Below, piece by piece: positions 1-11,400 of a stretch of DNA of 64,000 nt. The DNA lies in contig CM030715.1 in NCBI GenBank assembly GCA_017979445.1, positions 29,981,090 through 30,045,089 on the forward strand. The letters run 5' to 3'. A program made the position numbers and the translations under genes. The stretch comes from Akebia trifoliata (lineage: Eukaryota > Streptophyta > Magnoliopsida > Ranunculales > Lardizabalaceae). Each line of letters opens with the position of its first letter. Position 1 is the first letter of the stretch. A model generated the notes under the pieces. The model searched no databases. It saw only the letters and a program-made list of their open reading frames with translations, and was not told where the DNA came from.

Positions 1-154
1 ATAATTTTTCAGTGTTTGATGCATTAAAAACTCTAAATTGGAGTTGGAGTGGAAAAGATTTGCCAACACATTTGATTTTCCTTTATTAACGGCTAATCAT
101 TTTCTTACCCTTCCCCAGAAAACTATTTGCTAGCACGAGTCAAATCAAACAAAA

Positions 155-160
<6 letters not shown>

Positions 161-202
<42 letters not shown>
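161..202. repeat. (TA)n microsatellite
   Basis: About 21 uninterrupted TA units, a simple sequence repeat read directly from the sequence. Confidence 0.97.
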
Positions 203-203
<1 letters not shown>

Positions 204-1001
204 CATATAAATAAAAAAAAGCAAAAAAAAAAAGCACAAAAAAATGAAATCAAATAAAATCATAATTTTATTATAAAATAAATATTTAAATTGTTAAAGA
301 ATATTATTTTTACAAAAAAAATTAAAATTATATAAAATCAATCTATTTTTTTTTGTAAATTTATGATTAAATGATTAATTTTAAATTATATCAATATTTT
401 TTTTATAAATAAAGTTAGAGAGCTACAATTGGTACCCAAATTTCATGGGATGATGATCAATTAGACATTTTTAAGATGTATTTGATTCCACTTAAGATTT
501 AGTATCTACCTATTTACTAAAAGGGGTTCGATTGACTCATGGATAAAACACATGATTCCAATCACTGTAGGCTAAATCTCGCAAAGAGATGAACAAATTC
601 GCTTTTACCTCGTATTTTTTTTATACAACTTACTTACTTTTACCTCAATCGGATTTATTCAACCACTAACAACCGCGACCCTCCTTCTGTGAAAACATGA
701 AATCTAATTGTTAGAATGTATCATCGGTATTAACATCTTCGAGATGCATGTTATTGAGATGGTATAAATCCAGACCATTGTTTCTCAAGTCATCGAGCCT
801 AATCTTTTACCAAATTATGGGGGAGGGAAAGGAGAAAAAAGACATGTAACATGATTATTCTAGAAAATAGATGAATGACTCCAAACTTGAGAACTTGATT
901 GCTTTTCCTTTTTCTTTTTTGTATTTTACATTTTTGCCAATTGATCAAGCAAGCGTCAAGCCATGGACCTATGATTGAAGAAGGAATTTGAAAGATAGAA
1001 G

Positions 1002-1030
1002 GTTTATTTATTTATTTATTTATTTATTTT
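1002..1030. repeat. (TTTA)n microsatellite
   Basis: Seven or so tandem TTTA units read directly. Confidence 0.9.
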
Positions 1031-1941
1031 TCCTCGACAATTTAATTGTCCCCTCTTAAAGGTCGTGATCAAATTAGTTTCGAGCGAGGGGTTATCAATT
1101 ATATATTAACATCAAAGAAGTTCAAACTTATAGGGAAAAAATAAAATTACTTCGACAAATAACCCACCCCACCAAATGTGAGTATGGCCCACTGTACTTG
1201 ATAAGAAACCATCAGATGGGGAGTTCTTTCGGAATAGATTGGTGTGACCCCACCAAATGATTGGTGGCCCAAATAACACTAGAAATGGTAATGTACCCCA
1301 TGTGTACGGGTAAGATGGTTTCCTTCCAATCCTCCTCTTCAACCATTAACAATAATAAAAAGTCAATCTATTATTTAAGAGAAGATAATTAATTATATGA
1401 TGAAGGGAAGGATATAGTATCTGATCAAATCCCATTAGACAGGGAGGATCCCATACCATATGCTCTGTTCACGTTGGTTGAACCGAGCACATTAGTTGTC
1501 CAACTTCAACTAGAATCTATTATTATAAATTACACTTATTTATCTCGTAATTTGTGTGTGATGAATCTCAAGGAACATCCAATGGCATGTGGCATGCACT
1601 ATTATTTATGGGGGTATCCCAAGGAAGATTTCCAGGAATCACTTAATGATTTTGTTTTTTAGGGTCATTGTTTAGCCACTAATTTAACTCTTTAATACTT
1701 TGAGAGCCAGATCAAGGTCAATTTGTTTATTTCTCTAGGAATTCCAAATAATCTAGACCATCCAATTCATATGTCCTACTTCTTTGATGAGCCATTTAAT
1801 CCTAGTCATCAAATCATGATGAATCAATTTTAGATTTTTTTTTAATAATTCATGATCTGCTTTCTTGGGTGGTAGATTAAAAAAAGTTGAACACCCAACC
1901 TTTTTTAAATGAGAGAGGATATATGAGGTCGATTTGCATGC

Positions 1942-1949
1942 TATATAAA
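1942..1949 (+). promoter_or_regulatory. Putative TATA box of the aldo-keto reductase gene
   Basis: TATATAAA lies 71 bp upstream of the ATG at 2020. The interval between them is a TG/AG-rich leader (GTGTCAGTGTGTG...GAGAGAG), consistent with a short 5' UTR. Placement is by motif and spacing only. Confidence 0.55.
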
Positions 1950-2019
1950 CTGTGTCAGTGTGTGTGTTTATGTGTGTCAGTGTGTGAGAGAGGTGCAGAG
2001 AAGGTGAAGGATAGAGAAC

Positions 2020-4482
2020 ATGAGGAATTCTGTGGTGAAGTTGTACGGTTGTTCTAAGCTGCCAGTCATTGGGTTTGGCACCGCTGACTTTCCGTACGAT
2101 GGAGAGAAAGTCGAACTAGCGATTCGAAGGGCTGTCAAGGTAAAAAAATGCTCGTATAATTAAGATTTTAAAATCTCGTCTCGAGGCAATGTTTTGATCT
2201 AGATAACAATTGATACTGTCACAATTGAAATATTTGGAAAAATGTGACTTGAAACATTTACGATAAACATTCAATGTTTTGTTTTGATAAAAAAATTTAG
2301 TCGAAACATTCTGAGACAATACAAAACTTTAAACCACACGTACAATTTTTTGTATGTGTGTTCTAACAATAATATAAAGTACTTATATTAAGAGGAGTGA
2401 ACATGTTTCATGGTGATTGTTAGCGACTTTTTACATGAAGTTATATAACATGGTTGTGGAATTCAGTTGGGTTATAGGCATTTCGACACAGCTAAGATAT
2501 ATGGTTCGGAGCCAGCGGTAGGGAAGGCTCTAATGAATGAGATTCATGATCAAACAGTGACGAGAGAAGATATTTTTATTACTTCTAAGCTTTGGGGAAG
2601 CGATCACCATGACCCCGTTGCGGCACTCAAGCAAACTCTCAAGTAAGCATTTTAATTTAACTTCGCTTTGGAATTTAATCAGATCTACTTAGAATCAATT
2701 ATACTCTCATTTCTACAAGTGCAATTGTGTCAAATTTGGAAATTAATGTTAATTTGGAGGCACTGTGTCACTTAATTTCGAGGTATTTTCTCATTTTTCG
2801 AAAGGAATGCGTATTTAACTGGTGAGAATAGATGTTAACGCACTTGAATTACCAAGAATAGTGAGCCACACATTTTGGGATAAAGTTTTGAAACACTTCT
2901 CGATTAATGTTAATTGATTGGATGGTTAAGATCATCCGAACAGTGACCCATAGATCGTACCATCAAATATCGATCAGTAGATGATGGACCCACATTACAA
3001 GTTGTAAGATATAGAATACTAATAGAGAAAAAAAAAATGTGTTTGTTTTTGTCTAGGAACTTAGGGATGGAATATTTGGACTTGTACCTTGTACACTGGC
3101 CAGCTAAATTGAAGGAATGGGCTTCATATGCTGTGCCTAATGAACAAGACTTCGAAGAGTTGGACATGGAGTCAACATGGGCTGGAATGGAGAAATGTTT
3201 GGATATGGGGCTATGTAAGTCCATTGGTGTGAGCAATTTCTCTTGTAGAAAGATCGAACGGCTGTTAGAACATGCATCAGTCCCACCAGTCGTGAATCAG
3301 GTACCATCGATTCCATGGGTTACTATGATCGACACATACATCATCATCATCATCATCTTGTGATTGGTGCAGGTGGAGATGAATCCATTATGGAGGCAGA
3401 AGAAGCTGAGAGAGTTTTGTGGAGAGCACAAGATCATTGTGAGTGCTTATTTACCTCTTGGTGGGCCAGGGAATCCATGGGGAACAAAGGCTGTGTTGGA
3501 CAACCCTATCATCCAATCTATTGCTCTTAAACACAAAGTAACCCCAGCCCAGGTGAGTCCAGCACTCTTAACAACTCCTACCCACGTTACCCATATCATA
3601 ACAACTCGGACCCACTGATCCGATAACAAGTAACTTACTTATCATATCAGTTTTCGATCAACAACGTTCAATCTGGTCGTAGAACAAATATAATAATATG
3701 TGAGAAATGGATTAGTTATGATCCAAATTTGACACAATTTTCATCAAATCAAGTTTGGACTTGATCCAATTTGATCCTTATCAGATTGGTTCTTGATTGA
3801 TCCTGAGATCCGATCTGTTCCAATCTGATAACTTCAGGTCTTGATTTATGTTGTGGATCTGATATCTTATCGGATCGGAACGGATCTGGATCAACCATGT
3901 CCCAATGAGAAAAGGACCCGATCCAATAATATGATAGAAAGTATATAAATTATATTATATATTTGTTGAGAAATATAAAATTTATTTAGATTGTGTAAAT
4001 ACAGTCGGATTTGGCCCAATCCGGACCCATCCAATTGTTAATGGATTGGATCTATATCTTAAAATTGAGATCCGATACAAATCTGATCCGATAAGGGTCC
4101 CATCCGATCCTTAGATCGGTGCCAAATCGACCATGATCCGATCAGGACGGACCTACCCTGATCTAATCCATACCCATTGGTAGCCCTCTTATACTCAAAT
4201 TTTCAACTAATCGCAACACCTGATTTGGCATTTTGGGTTTGTTGAATCAAAAAGGTTGCTTTAAGTTGGGGAATATCAAAGGGAGCAAGTGTGATCGCAA
4301 AGAGCTTCAATCAAGAGAGGATGAAGGAAAACATAGGGGCTTTGGAGCTGACATTGGATGATGAGGATGTAATTGAGATTGAGAGATTGGAGGAGAGGAA
4401 GATCATGAGAGGAGAATTTCTTGTTAATCAAACAACAAGTCCATACAAGACCATTGAAGATCTCTGGGATGATGAAATATGA
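2020..4482 (+). CDS. NADPH-dependent aldo-keto reductase (AKR4 type), five exons
   Basis: Exons: 2020-2139, 2467-2642, 3057-3300, 3373-3552, 4255-4482; all introns are GT-AG and the frame is continuous, giving 315 residues, the usual AKR length. The protein is a cytosolic (beta/alpha)8 barrel reducing carbonyls with NADPH. Seen directly: the N-terminal LPVIGFGTA strand, the GYRHFDTAKIYGSE active-site block, and the catalytic tetrad Asp47, Tyr52, Lys81 (ITSKLWG) and His112 (DLYLVHWP). SIGVSNFSCRKIERLL and the NADPH-binding segment GASVIAKSFNQERMKEN are also present, and the C-terminus SPYKTIEDLWDDEI is typical of the plant AKR4 group. That group includes deoxymugineic acid synthase, methylecgonone reductase, codeinone reductase and chalcone reductase; the substrate cannot be read from sequence. 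Intron 3 is only 72 bp; intron 4 (702 bp) holds a dispersed GATCCGAT-rich repeat. No disabling change was seen. A Mutator-like MITE lies 111 bp past the stop. Confidence 0.93.
3690..4190. repeat. GATCCGAT-rich dispersed repeat inside intron 4 of the reductase
   Basis: The segment is dense in GATCCGAT/GATCCAAT motifs and ends CCATTGGTAGCCCT. Related sequence occurs at about 32445-32762 and 55530-55925. At 32445 the termini AGGGTTGTCGATGG and CCATTGACAGCCCCT are inverted repeats, suggesting a degraded hAT-like non-autonomous element. The boundaries here are approximate. Confidence 0.5.
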
Positions 4483-4593
4483 TCATTCATGAAAAACCAA
4501 TCTTAGCCCTTTAATTCATCTACCTGTATTTTTTTTTTTTTTTCCAAATTATAATGTGTTTTGCTTTCTACTTGATTTTATGTAATAAATCAT

Positions 4594-4948
4594 GGGTAGC
4601 GTTCAACGGCTAACTTTTTGGCAAAACATTTTTCAAAACATGAGTTAGAAGTTTTGGAATGGGCTGATTTTTGGTGAGGATGATCTCTACGGTGAGGAGA
4701 TCATCCTTATCAAAAATCAGCCCATTCCAAAACTTCTAACCCATGTTTACAAGTTGAAAAATCGTAGACCGTCCATTTTTTGTAAACTATTTTTGAAGGG
4801 GTTTAGAAGTTTTGGAATGGGCTGATTTTTGGTGATGATGATCTCCTCACTATAGAGATCATCCTCACCAAAAATCAGCCCATTCCAAAACTTCTAACTC
4901 ATGTTTTGAAAAATGTTTTACCAAAAAGTTAGCCATTGAACAGGACCC
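4594..4948. mobile_element. Mutator-like MITE with 9-bp target-site duplication and double-hairpin interior
   Basis: The element is flanked by a perfect 9-bp direct repeat ATAAATCAT (4585-4593 and 4949-4957). Its ends are inverted: GGGTAGCGTTCAACGGCTAA on the left against GGGTCCTGTTCAATGGCTAA on the opposite strand at the right. A 9-bp TSD is characteristic of Mutator superfamily elements. Inside are two separate hairpins (about 4646-4740 and 4801-4905) built from the same unit (TTTTGGAATGGGCTGATTTT and its complement), so the unit occurs four times in alternating orientation. No coding capacity. A diverged relative of the unit lies near 35885-36005. It sits 111 bp 3' of the reductase stop, directly beside an AATAAA (4584-4589). 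Confidence 0.88.
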
Positions 4949-4979
4949 ATAAATCATAGTATCTAACTCACAGTCTTAA

Positions 4980-5430
4980 ATCTCATCCGAGGCCAAGACG
5001 ATTCGTCCGATATGTCTTGGTGTCATCCACCAATGAGACGGATAGACAAGCATGATTTCAAAACTCGTCCAAGTCGTCTTAGTATCGGGCATGAATGAGA
5101 TGAACGCACAAGTCAATTTTTAGAACGAGATTTTACACCTCACATTCATTTTTGAAAATTTTGGATAAAACGTCTCAAACGTATCGGAAAACTCATCCAA
5201 GACAACTGCGGTATTAGGCATGGATGAGATGAGACGAGATGCGAAACCGAGTTTTAAATCCATGCAGACAAGTTAATGTATCGGACGAGATTTAAAACCC
5301 ATGTTCATTTTTCTCATTGTTAAACGAGACATCTCAAACATATTGGAAAACTAGTCCAAGATAACTTTGTCTCGTTCATGGACGAGACCAGACCTCAGAA
5401 TGAGTTTTAAAACCATGATCTAACTCCATT
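4980..5430. repeat. Imperfect ~175-bp tandem repeat
   Basis: Motifs such as ACGTCTCAAACGTATCGG/ACATCTCAAACATATTGG, CATGGATGAGATGAGACGAG and GAGTTTTAAA recur about 175 bp apart. Similar GAGATTTAAAACCATG sequence recurs near 60775-61180. Class unknown; edges approximate. Confidence 0.5.
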
Positions 5431-5722
5431 AAAAAGAGGGAGTATTCTATCAAGCATTCACAACTGGAATAAAAAAGTTGAGAAGTGGAAACCTATTTAA
5501 TTTTACAATGATGATACGGGCTGTTTCTTGGTCTCCATGCGATCATGATCAGACAGCTATCAGTCCCCATGATCAAAATCAAAACCATGGACTATAATCA
5601 CATGGTGATTACTTAATTATAAGTAGTGAGCTGAGAACAACTAGTTGGAGGTACATTTTCCACTAAATCAACAAATTTCTAATCTCATTCTATCTTTTCT
5701 CCTCTTGTAATTACACTACACT

Positions 5723-5724
<2 letters not shown>

Positions 5725-5759
<35 letters not shown>
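5725..5759. repeat. (CA)n microsatellite
   Basis: About 17 CA units, read directly. Confidence 0.95.
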
Positions 5760-5761
<2 letters not shown>

Positions 5762-7012
5762 TGGATTAAAGAGTGTAGTTTGATTGGTGATGCATTCAAC
5801 TTCAAAGACTGTTAAACGATAATGAGCATTATGTTAATAAATTGAATATAACAGAGACAGATATTGAGATGGATAATTGGAAAGACCAAGAAAAAAAAAT
5901 TAAGAATAAATATAATCAAGAAAATGTAGGTATATTTCCAATAAACAATTGGACATTTTCAGAAAAGAAAAATATTGATTACAACTCCGTGTAGAGGAAT
6001 ATACAAGTTAAAGGTTCTAAAAGAACGAGAGGAAGGCCCGAAAGAAAGATTATTGAGATAGTGAAAACAGATACGAACGTACTTCCAACAAAAGACAAAG
6101 ACGTGACTTAGAACAAAATTGATTGGAGGAATAAGATTCATTTGGCCAAAACCGAATCTTTGGGATAAGACTACAACGATGATGAAACAAATGGGTGCAA
6201 GGAAATTTGTCATGTTTATTTGGATCAGTTGGTTGCACACCAAATTTACAAGTGGTGCCCCCCTCTTTAGTTTAGATCTTCCATTCCTAATTGACCTCAA
6301 CTTGCACTTTCCCAGAGACCATAACCAGAATTGAGACCCAACAAACAATTAGAACCACCCTGAAAAATCTAGTGTTTTTAAAATCAACTATTTTTTGGGG
6401 CTAAGTAACCCATGGAAGCCAATCAACCATGGATTAAATATTCCACACGAGTTGCATGTCATATGCACTGAATTTACAATCTAAATAAGATACCTTACAT
6501 TTCGACAATATAATGTGCCCAAGAACTTATCTGATAAACCATGGATAAGCACCATACACAATCTCTAAATGAACAGTTTGTCTGACTCCTTACATTAGAC
6601 CAATAATGTTAAAAACGAACTTTAACTCACCAAATTTTGGGGTTTGTGAATCAAGTTTGTTTGCTTCATCTGTCAAATAGGGTAGCCGATGTTTTCTGGA
6701 AATTTCTTGTTCATCAGTTACAAGGGAAGGGTGTTATGGGCCAAGAATTGGAAGTTGAAGATGAATCACATTGCAAGAACGTCGACAAAGTAGTCAATAG
6801 GGTTTGTCACACAAATTCCTTCCATTTAGTCTCTTACCTGCAAAGCATCCATGAAGAGCTTCATCAATTATCACTTTATGTGTTTCGAATCTTTTCTTCC
6901 GTTGGTTTCACTTTTCTTTTTCTATTTTCTTCTTAAAAGTTTGCCTACAAGTAGAATGCAAATACCTACCAGAGAGCGCTCTACGTGACTTTCTCAAGCA
7001 ATTTCTTATTAA
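5760..7012. other. Spacer between reductase and kinase genes, no gene seen
   Basis: Open frames of up to 129 codons (5959-6348, minus) and 99 codons (6637-6936, plus) have no recognisable domain, no splice context and no family resemblance, so I do not call genes. The segment GGATAAGACTACAACGATGATGAAACAAATGGG near 6160-6193 may be part of a decayed LINE tail. Confidence 0.5.
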
Positions 7013-7312
7013 GAGAGTTGCTATTGGCACCCCCAATTAAAGATGAAAACACACCATTCAAACATGACAAAGGTTTGGCTCAAATTATTATCTCAACATT
7101 ATAACACTCGATCAAACAATTTCAGTAGTTGTTTACAATTATGATTAGGCTCATAAAAAATCTTAAACCCAAAAAATAGGAATCTACCCAAAAAAAAAAA
7201 GAGTTTTTATTGGCACCCATTCCTTTTACTTATTCTCAACCATTTACTTATTTTCTTTATTTTTAATTGGGGTGTAATAAGTAAAAGTTGGGGGGTGCCA
7301 ATAGCAGCTCTC
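7013..7312. mobile_element. MITE, GAGAGTTGCTATTGGCACCCC family
   Basis: Left end GAGAGTTGCTATTGGCACCCC and right end GGGGTGCCAATAGCAGCTCTC are inverted repeats. A third internal copy of the terminus (about 7203) makes a long arm plus short arm structure. The same structure in reverse is at 58831-59886; relatives are at 29823-30556, 36949-38459 and 44905-45418. Two relatives have clean 8-bp TSDs (TAATTTAT and TAAAATTA); the flanks here do not match well. It lies 138 bp downstream of the stop of the kinase gene on the opposite strand and contains AATAAA in that orientation (plus 7256-7261). Confidence 0.8.
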
Positions 7313-7449
7313 TTAAATTAAAAAATGCTGGGTACCGTTTAGTAAGCTTTGGCTACTTGTTAAAAATTTGTAAGGTGTTAAAAACTTGCGGCAAATATTT
7401 ACAATGTGCTTCATACCTGCGGATGCACAAGCTAACATCTGCAATCTAT

Positions 7450-8369
7450 CTAATTTGCGATGTCAGGTCTCTTTCCATGTTCAGCGGATGCAGCAGAAGT
7501 ACCTTTCTCAATACACTGGAGCGGAAAATGCTAATATTAGATATCCAAAACAATAAAAATAAATACAACCAAGTCAACTAGAATAGAATCAAAGGAAAAT
7601 CCACTATTTAGCCACTGTAGGGTGTTCCGTAATTTATGGTAACAGTGTCAGAATGAAACATCGGCTCGTTTTTCTTGGTTTGTCAAATGCAGATAATCGT
7701 TTTAATGTCCGGACGATGTTAGTTTCTATGTGATAAAGCAATAATTTGGATATTGAACCAACACTCTGATAAGAAAAAGTAGCTGGTCTGGTCTTTCCAC
7801 TATAATTATTAGATAATCAGGGTTTATCATGTCCACGCCCAAATCTTTGGGATAAATGGCAAGGGAAAACAATGGGAAAATGGGGAAAAAATGATGAAAT
7901 ATAAAAAAATTAAAATATATTAAATTTTTTAAAAATGTGTATATAAAATAATACATTAGACATTTGTTTTAATATGCTCTATGTTTTAAATATTACATGT
8001 TCTCAAATATAACTATACATGTTATGGTGCTAAAAAAGTTTACTCATCAACATATTTTTTATTAAAAAAAAAACACATTAATGAGAAAATTAAAAACCAT
8101 AACATCAAGATATTATCATCAAATCCCATCTTTCTATATTTATGAATTACCAAAGCCTACTATGTATCAAATCCCACGGTAAACAACAATCAAGAATAAA
8201 ATCACAACCAAACCATAAGGCTACAAAGAAAAAAAAAAACATGTTTAAAATGGAAAAACAAAAAACACGTTTAAAATGAAAAAAAAAAAAACAAGTTTAA
8301 AACATTTTAGAAAAATTCATTTTTATTTTTTTAATTTTCAGGCGTGTTTTAAACACTTTTTTACAATAT

Positions 8370-8403
<34 letters not shown>

Positions 8404-11400
8404 CGTGACTACTATGCACATGAGAGGTGAATGCAAAAAAAAAGGAATTAAAGCTTATTTCATTCGTATGAGGATTAATAATTTTCCATCTGACATGGCT
8501 TTCAAACTTCTTGTAAGTAAAAGAATAAATAGACTAAATGTGTAGCAACAGCTTAGTTCAGATAGAATTGTCTGCTTTATCCAGGTCAATGCACAGTGGT
8601 CAATCCGGTTTGGTGGTTTAAGATAACTGCGAGAATTCTATATTACCTGAAGAAGATAGCTGTGCAGCCAATCCAGTGTTTGCGGGAATGTTGTTGCTGA
8701 AATACTGACAACCGATAAACCCTGTTACAAGAAGGAATCTAAAAATTACAAACTCGAACAATAATTTAGTCCATCCTTGGTGGAAGTTTGCAACTGCAAA
8801 TGCTTAGCATATTTGTGGAAATAAAAGTGGGCAGTCCCAGACTTGATAACTCAAATTTGAATATAAGGAGAAACATTATCAAAATTTAAATTCATGAGCT
8901 TACCTTAACAATACCCATATGATTTAAAACACAAAAACGTATATATTTTATTTCGTGGTTGTTTTCTGTAAGAAATTTTTAAGGTATCTGCTAGACTTCT
9001 TAATTTTTAAGATATAACGACAATTATATAAAGATATAATGATGGCAGAAGTTAGAAAACCGTAGTAAAATCACATAAGGGCGTTTAAGCCATCAGTTCA
9101 TTACTTTTTTCTTTCACTATGATTTCATCTTTATTGGCTTTTGAGGATATTATCTATAAAGGGGGTTTTAATAATTCAAGTGAAGCTTTTACACCTCCAA
9201 AAAACTTTTGCCACTTAGCTCCCATTATACTTTGTCCCTGAGCACTAAATAACAAAAGTTTATCTGGAAGTTCTTTAGAAAAATTAGTTACTTTAAATCG
9301 ATAAACAAAAAACTAGACTTAAGATTCTAGATATATAGTCCTTGTTCCTTTCCCATGTCTTTTACAGGCTCTACGAGACCATATGACTAACAAATGCATA
9401 AAAAAGAGCTAAGCCATCTATAATAGACAAATGGGTACAGAGAAAGTGCACCACAAATCTTTAGATTTTACTAGCTTTCTAACTATTTTAATTTGATGCT
9501 TTTGTGAAACTAAGGGCAGTAATAAAGAGAATACAAGGAAGCGAAGCAAAGGTGCAGTGAAACCTTTGCCAGCTTGCTAACAATCAAAATTCAAGAACAA
9601 TGATCTGTTTCTTGGTGTTTGAATGTGGTATAGGTGCAACACAACTAATGTGTTGTTTGCTAGCATTCCATAGTATCTACTCCAAAAGGCTTTTGAGGGA
9701 AATCATTTTACTTAGAGCTCAAATGAATAAATGATTGGCAGTCCTATTGTGCCCTCGAAGAATGCTTTATCAATTGTGGGACTGAAAATTAAGGGGTACT
9801 TGTTTAATGAAAATAAAGGGGCACCTGCCCTTTGCTTGACACATCTCAAATGCAAGGAGGTTCTTTAATCTATAATGTTACTTTTTTTGTTTTTGAGAAG
9901 TAAAGATTTGTCTGAAGAGGGAAAGGATATCCAAGAGATCTACATAGAAAAGAAAAGGCAAACCAGAAACTCCATCTACTTAATCCCCCTTCAGAAGTAT
10001 ACCATCTAAACAAGATCCTCGAAGAAAAGAGCCCCACATTCCTTGATGAATTATCCAAGGTATTGTACAATAGCCATGCTATCACTTGTTCCATATAAAT
10101 TGCAAACAAAAAAAAAGTGCCTTAACAGGACATTTGTCAAATTAGCATCCCTCTTTGTGTTCTTTAGGTAAAACAAACAGTCGTTAACGAGCATACCTGT
10201 GACTCAAATGAGCAAAGATAATCCTGAATAGTCTTCAAATTGCTTATTAGCTTATTTTGGTCCTGTAAAAGTCAAAGCAAGATAAAATCTCAACAATTAA
10301 GCTCATACAGTAATATAATCATGACTCTTTCACTCGCTCACCCACATAGACACAAATATTTACCACAGACATGGGTAACTAACCCCACAAATCCACTACA
10401 CTGACATTTCCGTGAAATTTATCAAATATGCTGAGTTTTTTTTTTTTTGTCCATGTGTAACAACGGAACTGATTAAAGAGGATAGAGACTATAAGCAAAA
10501 TGGAAAGCATTCCAAAACATAGAGAGTGGAGAAGTGGAGAATTGACAATAGAAGCATTCTATCTAATTGTCCTAAAATGAGACCAACCCAAGTACAAGCA
10601 AAATCTTCTAGTGTGATCTCCTAAAACTCTGTCAACAAGTATTAGATGAGGATGTATTAACAACTAAAACCCCACCATACATGTCAAAAACGAAAGGAGA
10701 AAAGCTAACAAGAAAACCCCTTGCCAGCTAAACAAAAGAAAAGCATGCAATAGGACTGTAACAGACCACTTCCAATAACTTCCCATATGAACAAAATCAT
10801 AAAGTTGAAGGTACAAACATTCCTTCGAAATGGAAGACCAATAAAACAGATAAGATTTGGTCTTCATGATTGATAAAGCATCCCCTCTAAACCATCGAAA
10901 TTCCTTCTTTAAATGGACAAGCACACAACTACGGGCAGCAACGGGCTCAGACCCATAGCTAAGTTGGTTTGACACATTGCAAGGAAACTGAGGTCATGGG
11001 TTCAAATCCAGCTTACCCATCAAAAGAAAAACAAAGGGAAGCAACTGCCACAAAACACCTCCATAGAAAAATCATAATGTAAGAGTAGATCATCTACGTA
11101 AAAGCTGACAAAGTAATATAAAAAGAATTGTAGAAAGTAATTCTCTAGCCTCATAATGAGAGCTAGGGAGATATATATATTAATAAAAGTGTGAATCGAC
11201 GTAAACGCTCTTACATAGAAATAATAAAAAAATATATAAAACAATAAACATTATTTCCAGTACTCGCCCTCAAGTTGGGGCAAATACATCAACTAAGCCT
11301 AGCTTAACAAGATTGGAGTTAGTGACAGAGGGACCAACAGACTTCGTAAGCATATCGACAAGTTGATCTGAAGAAGATACAAAAATTGTCTGAAGATCAC

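Larger units (their letters stand above)
1..1941. other. Intergenic AT-rich spacer, no gene seen
   Basis: No exon with a recognisable protein or flanking splice signals was found on either strand. The stretch holds a TA microsatellite (161-202), a TTTA run (1002-1030) and AT-rich unique-looking sequence. Short open frames at 1112-1342 and 1474-1662 match no family I know and have no supporting context. Confidence 0.6.

Noticed and set aside
5959..6348. 129-codon minus-strand open frame
   Set aside because: No recognisable domain, no splice context; composition looks like translated AT-rich non-coding DNA.
6637..6936. 99-codon plus-strand open frame
   Set aside because: Matches no family I know and lies beside repeats; not supported as a gene.
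10945..11030. Possible tRNA gene
   Set aside because: Same lack of an acceptor stem; a near copy at 32328 shows it is a dispersed repeat.
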